Below, one piece after another: positions 61,813-64,000 of a stretch of DNA of 64,000 nt. The translations under genes and the position numbers were made by a program. The notes beneath the pieces were generated by a model. The model saw only the letters and a program-made list of their open reading frames with translations, was not told the DNA's origin and searched no databases. Within the stretch, counting starts at the first letter, position 1. Every line of letters starts with the position of its first letter. The stretch spans positions 1 through 64,000 of the forward strand of contig CAYPPG010000037.1 in NCBI GenBank assembly GCA_964412555.1, given 5' to 3'. The stretch comes from CAYPPG01 sp964412555. GTDB taxonomy: Bacteria > Hinthialibacterota > Hinthialibacteria > Hinthialibacterales > Hinthialibacteraceae.

Positions 61813-62649
61813 ATGAAACATCGATGGATTCTGGTGGTTATTGTATTACTCGGTGGTATGAATGAATTCCGGATACGAAATCATGAATCGGTGGCGGAAA
61901 AAATTGCGTATGCCATCAATTATTATAAGCAAGAAGCACAGCATTACTATCTACAGTTCACGGGACAGATTCATTCACCGCTGGTGATTCAGAACGACAG
62001 GGAGTGGCGGGAATTTGAACCTTTCTGTGATGCACTGATTTTGGATATTCCCGCTGCGGAAAAACTGTTTTCCATTTATCTCACGATCTCAGACAAGATT
62101 CACGACCAAAGAGACCCCAATCCTCTTTTTGGAAGAGGAAGAATGCGTTGGAGACATGAGAGAGAAGATGGTTCTTTTCGGCAGGAAGTGGTTACTCGTT
62201 TCCAACAAGCAATTCAAGGGAAAGTTACGCAGCAGGAAGTCAACGCAGTGGATGCACTCATGATTGGGCGATGGTATCGTGGGAATCCTGATTTGCGGGC
62301 ATTGCGGTATGTGGGTTTAGAAGAAGAGCAGAGAAAACAACTTTTACCGTATACGATCTTTCTGGTTCAAAATATGGTAGCGGATTGTTTCGAATTTTCA
62401 CCGTTTTCTTATACTCCCGAGGAGAATCCTCAAATCGAGAAAGCCAAAGCCGATTTTCTTGCCAAAGCGCAGGAGGTTCTGACTGCAAAGCAAAAACGCG
62501 CATGGGAATCTCAAAAACAGGAGATGTCACATCCGAAACGTAGACGGCCTCACTACCGATTCCATCACTTTCCTCATCCTGCAAACCGTCCGGTTTCTGT
62601 AACTCAGGAGGTCATTTCCAGGGGCGATGCCCACTGTCTATCTTCTTAA
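61813..62649 (+). CDS. Hypothetical exported protein ending in a repeat
   Basis: A 278-residue protein with a signal peptide (about 4-18) and a mostly helical body (EKIAYAINYYKQEAQHYY; QEVNAVDALMIGRWYRGN; FLAKAQEVLTAKQKRAWESQ). The last resembles the LTxxQ helix of Spy/CpxP-like periplasmic proteins, but nothing else supports that. The final residues (about 267-278, ISRGDAHCLSS) are encoded by a GATAGCCAGTGGGCAAC-type repeat in inverted orientation, which also supplies the stop codon; the native C-terminus has probably been lost. AAAGG precedes the start. Function unknown. Confidence 0.6.
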   Translation: MKHRWILVVIVLLGGMNEFRIRNHESVAEKIAYAINYYKQEAQHYYLQFTGQIHSPLVIQNDREWREFEPFCDALILDIPAAEKLFSIYLTISDKIHDQRDPNPLFGRGRMRWRHEREDGSFRQEVVTRFQQAIQGKVTQQEVNAVDALMIGRWYRGNPDLRALRYVGLEEEQRKQLLPYTIFLVQNMVADCFEFSPFSYTPEENPQIEKAKADFLAKAQEVLTAKQKRAWESQKQEMSHPKRRRPHYRFHHFPHPANRPVSVTQEVISRGDAHCLSS

Positions 62650-62662
62650 ATCCCGTTGGGGT
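62617..62662. repeat. Inverted copy of the GATAGCCAGTGGGCAAC family
   Basis: CCAGGGGCGATGCCCACTGT continues to CTATCTTCTTAAATCCC and GTTGGGGTAT, which is the complement of the unit at 9098-9149 with a few changes. It overlaps the last codons of the hypothetical gene at 61813-62649. Confidence 0.7.
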
Positions 62663-62718
62663 ATGTTTCTTGATTGATATTCAGACATTTTCTTGCTGTT
62701 GGTATTTTTTGGGGAGTG

Positions 62719-64000
62719 TTAAAATCGCCAGGTTATTTTTGCATATATGCCATGTTCCACTTCCGTGGGTTGTGTGGGGATGAAAAACGACTCACCGAAT
62801 TCAGGGTGACGGTCATCGAATACATTTTGGAAACCGAGGGCCACCTCGATATTTTTCTTTGGATTCCATCCTATACGTCCATCCAAGACCAAATAGCTGG
62901 GGATATTTTCGTCGGGTAAATTATCCACATAGCGCAACCATAAATCGAATTCCCAATCTTGTTGTATATTCATTTGGGAGCGGAGGGAGAATTGATGAAA
63001 TTGGTTGTCTTCATCCAGAGACAGATCACCGATTTCGGCCAATCCTTCATATTGAACTTGATAGTAGGTATAGGCCGGTTTCAGTGTCCACCCTGGATTT
63101 ACGTTCCAGTCAAGAGCGAATTCTACACCGTAGGAATCGGCTTTACTGCTGTTGGAACTTTCGACCGGCAAGACGAAATACTCGTAAGCAGGAGTGGTTT
63201 CTTTTTCAATTCCTCCGAATTTCCCGTCGAACAACCGATCATACAAATTGTAAAAAAGAGCGATATCCGCCGATAATTTTTCACTCAGCGCTGTTCGGTA
63301 ACCGGTTTCAAATGCCAACAGTTCTTCCGAATTGAAATCGTTGCTTCCTTGCCCACGAATCAGGGCGGGAAGGGGTAGGGGATTGGCGAGTGTGTTCGGT
63401 TCTAGGACAAACAGATTGACAAAGGCATCCCGTTCTGCGCGTGAGGGCGTGCGCACTGCCCGAGAGACCGATCCCCAAAGGGTATGCCGTTCATTCGGTG
63501 TCCAGATCAAGCGGGCGGTGGGTTGAATTTCAAAGTCTGTGTAGTCATGGTGTTCAAATTTCGATCCTACGATCAAATCAAGTGTGTCTTCCACCAAGGT
63601 GATTTCGTCTTGCAGGAACAGGCTGAACAATTGAAGTTCCCGGCTGGGTGGATTGAACGAAAAAAAGGAGAAATCCTCGTTTGTATCGGAGGTCAAGCGG
63701 TACTGGCCGCCCCACATGAAATCGTGGTCCTCTCCCAGAGGAAGCCGGTGTTGGAAATCGAGGTCAAAGGTATGGCGCTGTTCACTGATATTCATTGTGT
63801 TGACATCGGTCCAGGTATAATACAGTTGGAGAGCCAGGTCGGATTCGCTGGAAAATGTTCGTTCCCAACGTCCCATAATATTGAAACCACTCGTATCTCT
63901 CTCGGATGGGGTCAACAATTCATAGGGAGGGGTAAAGGATGGAATGATATTTGTGCTTCCCCCTTCCCGATGAAAGCCGTTGCTTTGGATCATGAGTGTA
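62719..64000 (-). CDS. TonB-dependent receptor, C-terminal part (runs off the window)
   Basis: The last 427 or so residues of an outer-membrane TonB-dependent receptor. Alternating beta strands of the 22-strand barrel (LALQLYYTWTDVN, FDLDFQHRLPLGEDHDFMWGGQYRL, TARLIWTPNERHTLWGSVSRAVRTPSRAE) end in the typical YAKITWRF with terminal Phe. The frame stays open to the last base of the window (the ATG at 63993 is internal), so the plug domain and signal lie beyond it. Ligand (siderophore, vitamin B12 or glycan) cannot be told; no SusD gene is seen. Confidence 0.9.
   Translation of the reverse strand, partial: TLMIQSNGFHREGGSTNIIPSFTPPYELLTPSERDTSGFNIMGRWERTFSSESDLALQLYYTWTDVNTMNISEQRHTFDLDFQHRLPLGEDHDFMWGGQYRLTSDTNEDFSFFSFNPPSRELQLFSLFLQDEITLVEDTLDLIVGSKFEHHDYTDFEIQPTARLIWTPNERHTLWGSVSRAVRTPSRAERDAFVNLFVLEPNTLANPLPLPALIRGQGSNDFNSEELLAFETGYRTALSEKLSADIALFYNLYDRLFDGKFGGIEKETTPAYEYFVLPVESSNSSKADSYGVEFALDWNVNPGWTLKPAYTYYQVQYEGLAEIGDLSLDEDNQFHQFSLRSQMNIQQDWEFDLWLRYVDNLPDENIPSYLVLDGRIGWNPKKNIEVALGFQNVFDDRHPEFGESFFIPTQPTEVEHGIYAKITWRF

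Noticed and set aside
1..64000. Search by eye for tRNA and rRNA genes
   Set aside because: No cloverleaf with a TTCGANNC arm and no rRNA-like stretch was noticed, but a covariance-model scan was not possible.

Overview
This is a bacterial chromosome segment, probably from a metagenome-assembled genome: it carries one run of exactly 100 N (56429-56528), the usual sign of a scaffold join. No rRNA, tRNA, CRISPR array or IS transposase was recognised. A TonB-dependent receptor and PSCyt-like c-heme proteins point to a Gram-negative heterotroph. Tat-exported Gfo/Idh/MocA oxidoreductase, DUF1080 protein, an S1 sulfatase, two near-identical pseudopilin N-termini, Thr/Pro linkers with dockerin-like repeats, and HzsA/PD40-type heme proteins resemble the gene content of Planctomycetota, Hydrogenedentota, Sumerlaeota and other poorly cultured phyla. 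The exact phylum is not resolved from sequence alone.

Layout. 0-10 kb: CBS protein, an extended nucleoside diphosphate kinase, PIN-PhoH ATPase, HEAT-repeat protein, secreted oxidoreductase and DUF1080 protein, pseudopilin, dockerin-like secreted protein, peroxiredoxin, SDR-like epimerase. 10-16 kb: a beta-propeller/glycosyltransferase fusion, orphan HicB and an NtrC-type regulator. 15-25 kb: sugar-acid metabolism (OtnC, OtnK, SMP-30 lactonase, isopropylmalate/tartrate dehydrogenase-like enzyme, galactonate-dehydratase-like enzyme), a ParE/Phd toxin-antitoxin pair, a STAS protein, and the three-subunit proton-translocating transhydrogenase pntAA-pntAB-pntB. 25-35 kb: RNA-binding protein, GT2, DUF5060-like glycosidase, GyrI-like protein, histidine kinase with CheY-like partner, RecQ and RNase D. 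34.8-36.6 kb: a compact, AT-rich ATPase plus TOPRIM-like gene pair that looks like a defence module. 36.7-56 kb: sulfatase, pseudopilin, diheme propeller protein, Reg_prop protein, Rpn-type nuclease, DUF362-NapH-NapG-like redox operon, nitrilase, large subtilase, a nonsense-interrupted amidohydrolase, and an OmpR regulator. 56-64 kb: a 46-bp tandem array containing the assembly gap, an SGNH/beta-helix protein, a HigB/HigA-like toxin-antitoxin pair with a readable promoter/operator, a deleted DUF4091 pseudogene, and a TonB receptor leaving the window.

The most striking non-coding feature is the density of short palindromic intergenic repeats. At least five families recur: a GCGGGCATCC-type hairpin, a GGCAAGGGTAGAC type, a GATAGCCAGTGGGCAAC type, a GTAGAGCAAGCGTCTCGC type, and a GTAGGGG...CCCCTAC type. 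One family has entered the lactonase gene, where two copies are read through in two different frames; another supplies the C-terminus and stop codon of a hypothetical protein.

Taken together the genes suggest an organism that degrades sulfated or carboxylated polysaccharides and sugar acids, exports many redox enzymes by the Tat system, and balances NADPH with a membrane transhydrogenase. Functional assignments rest on motifs and remembered family resemblance; no database search was run.
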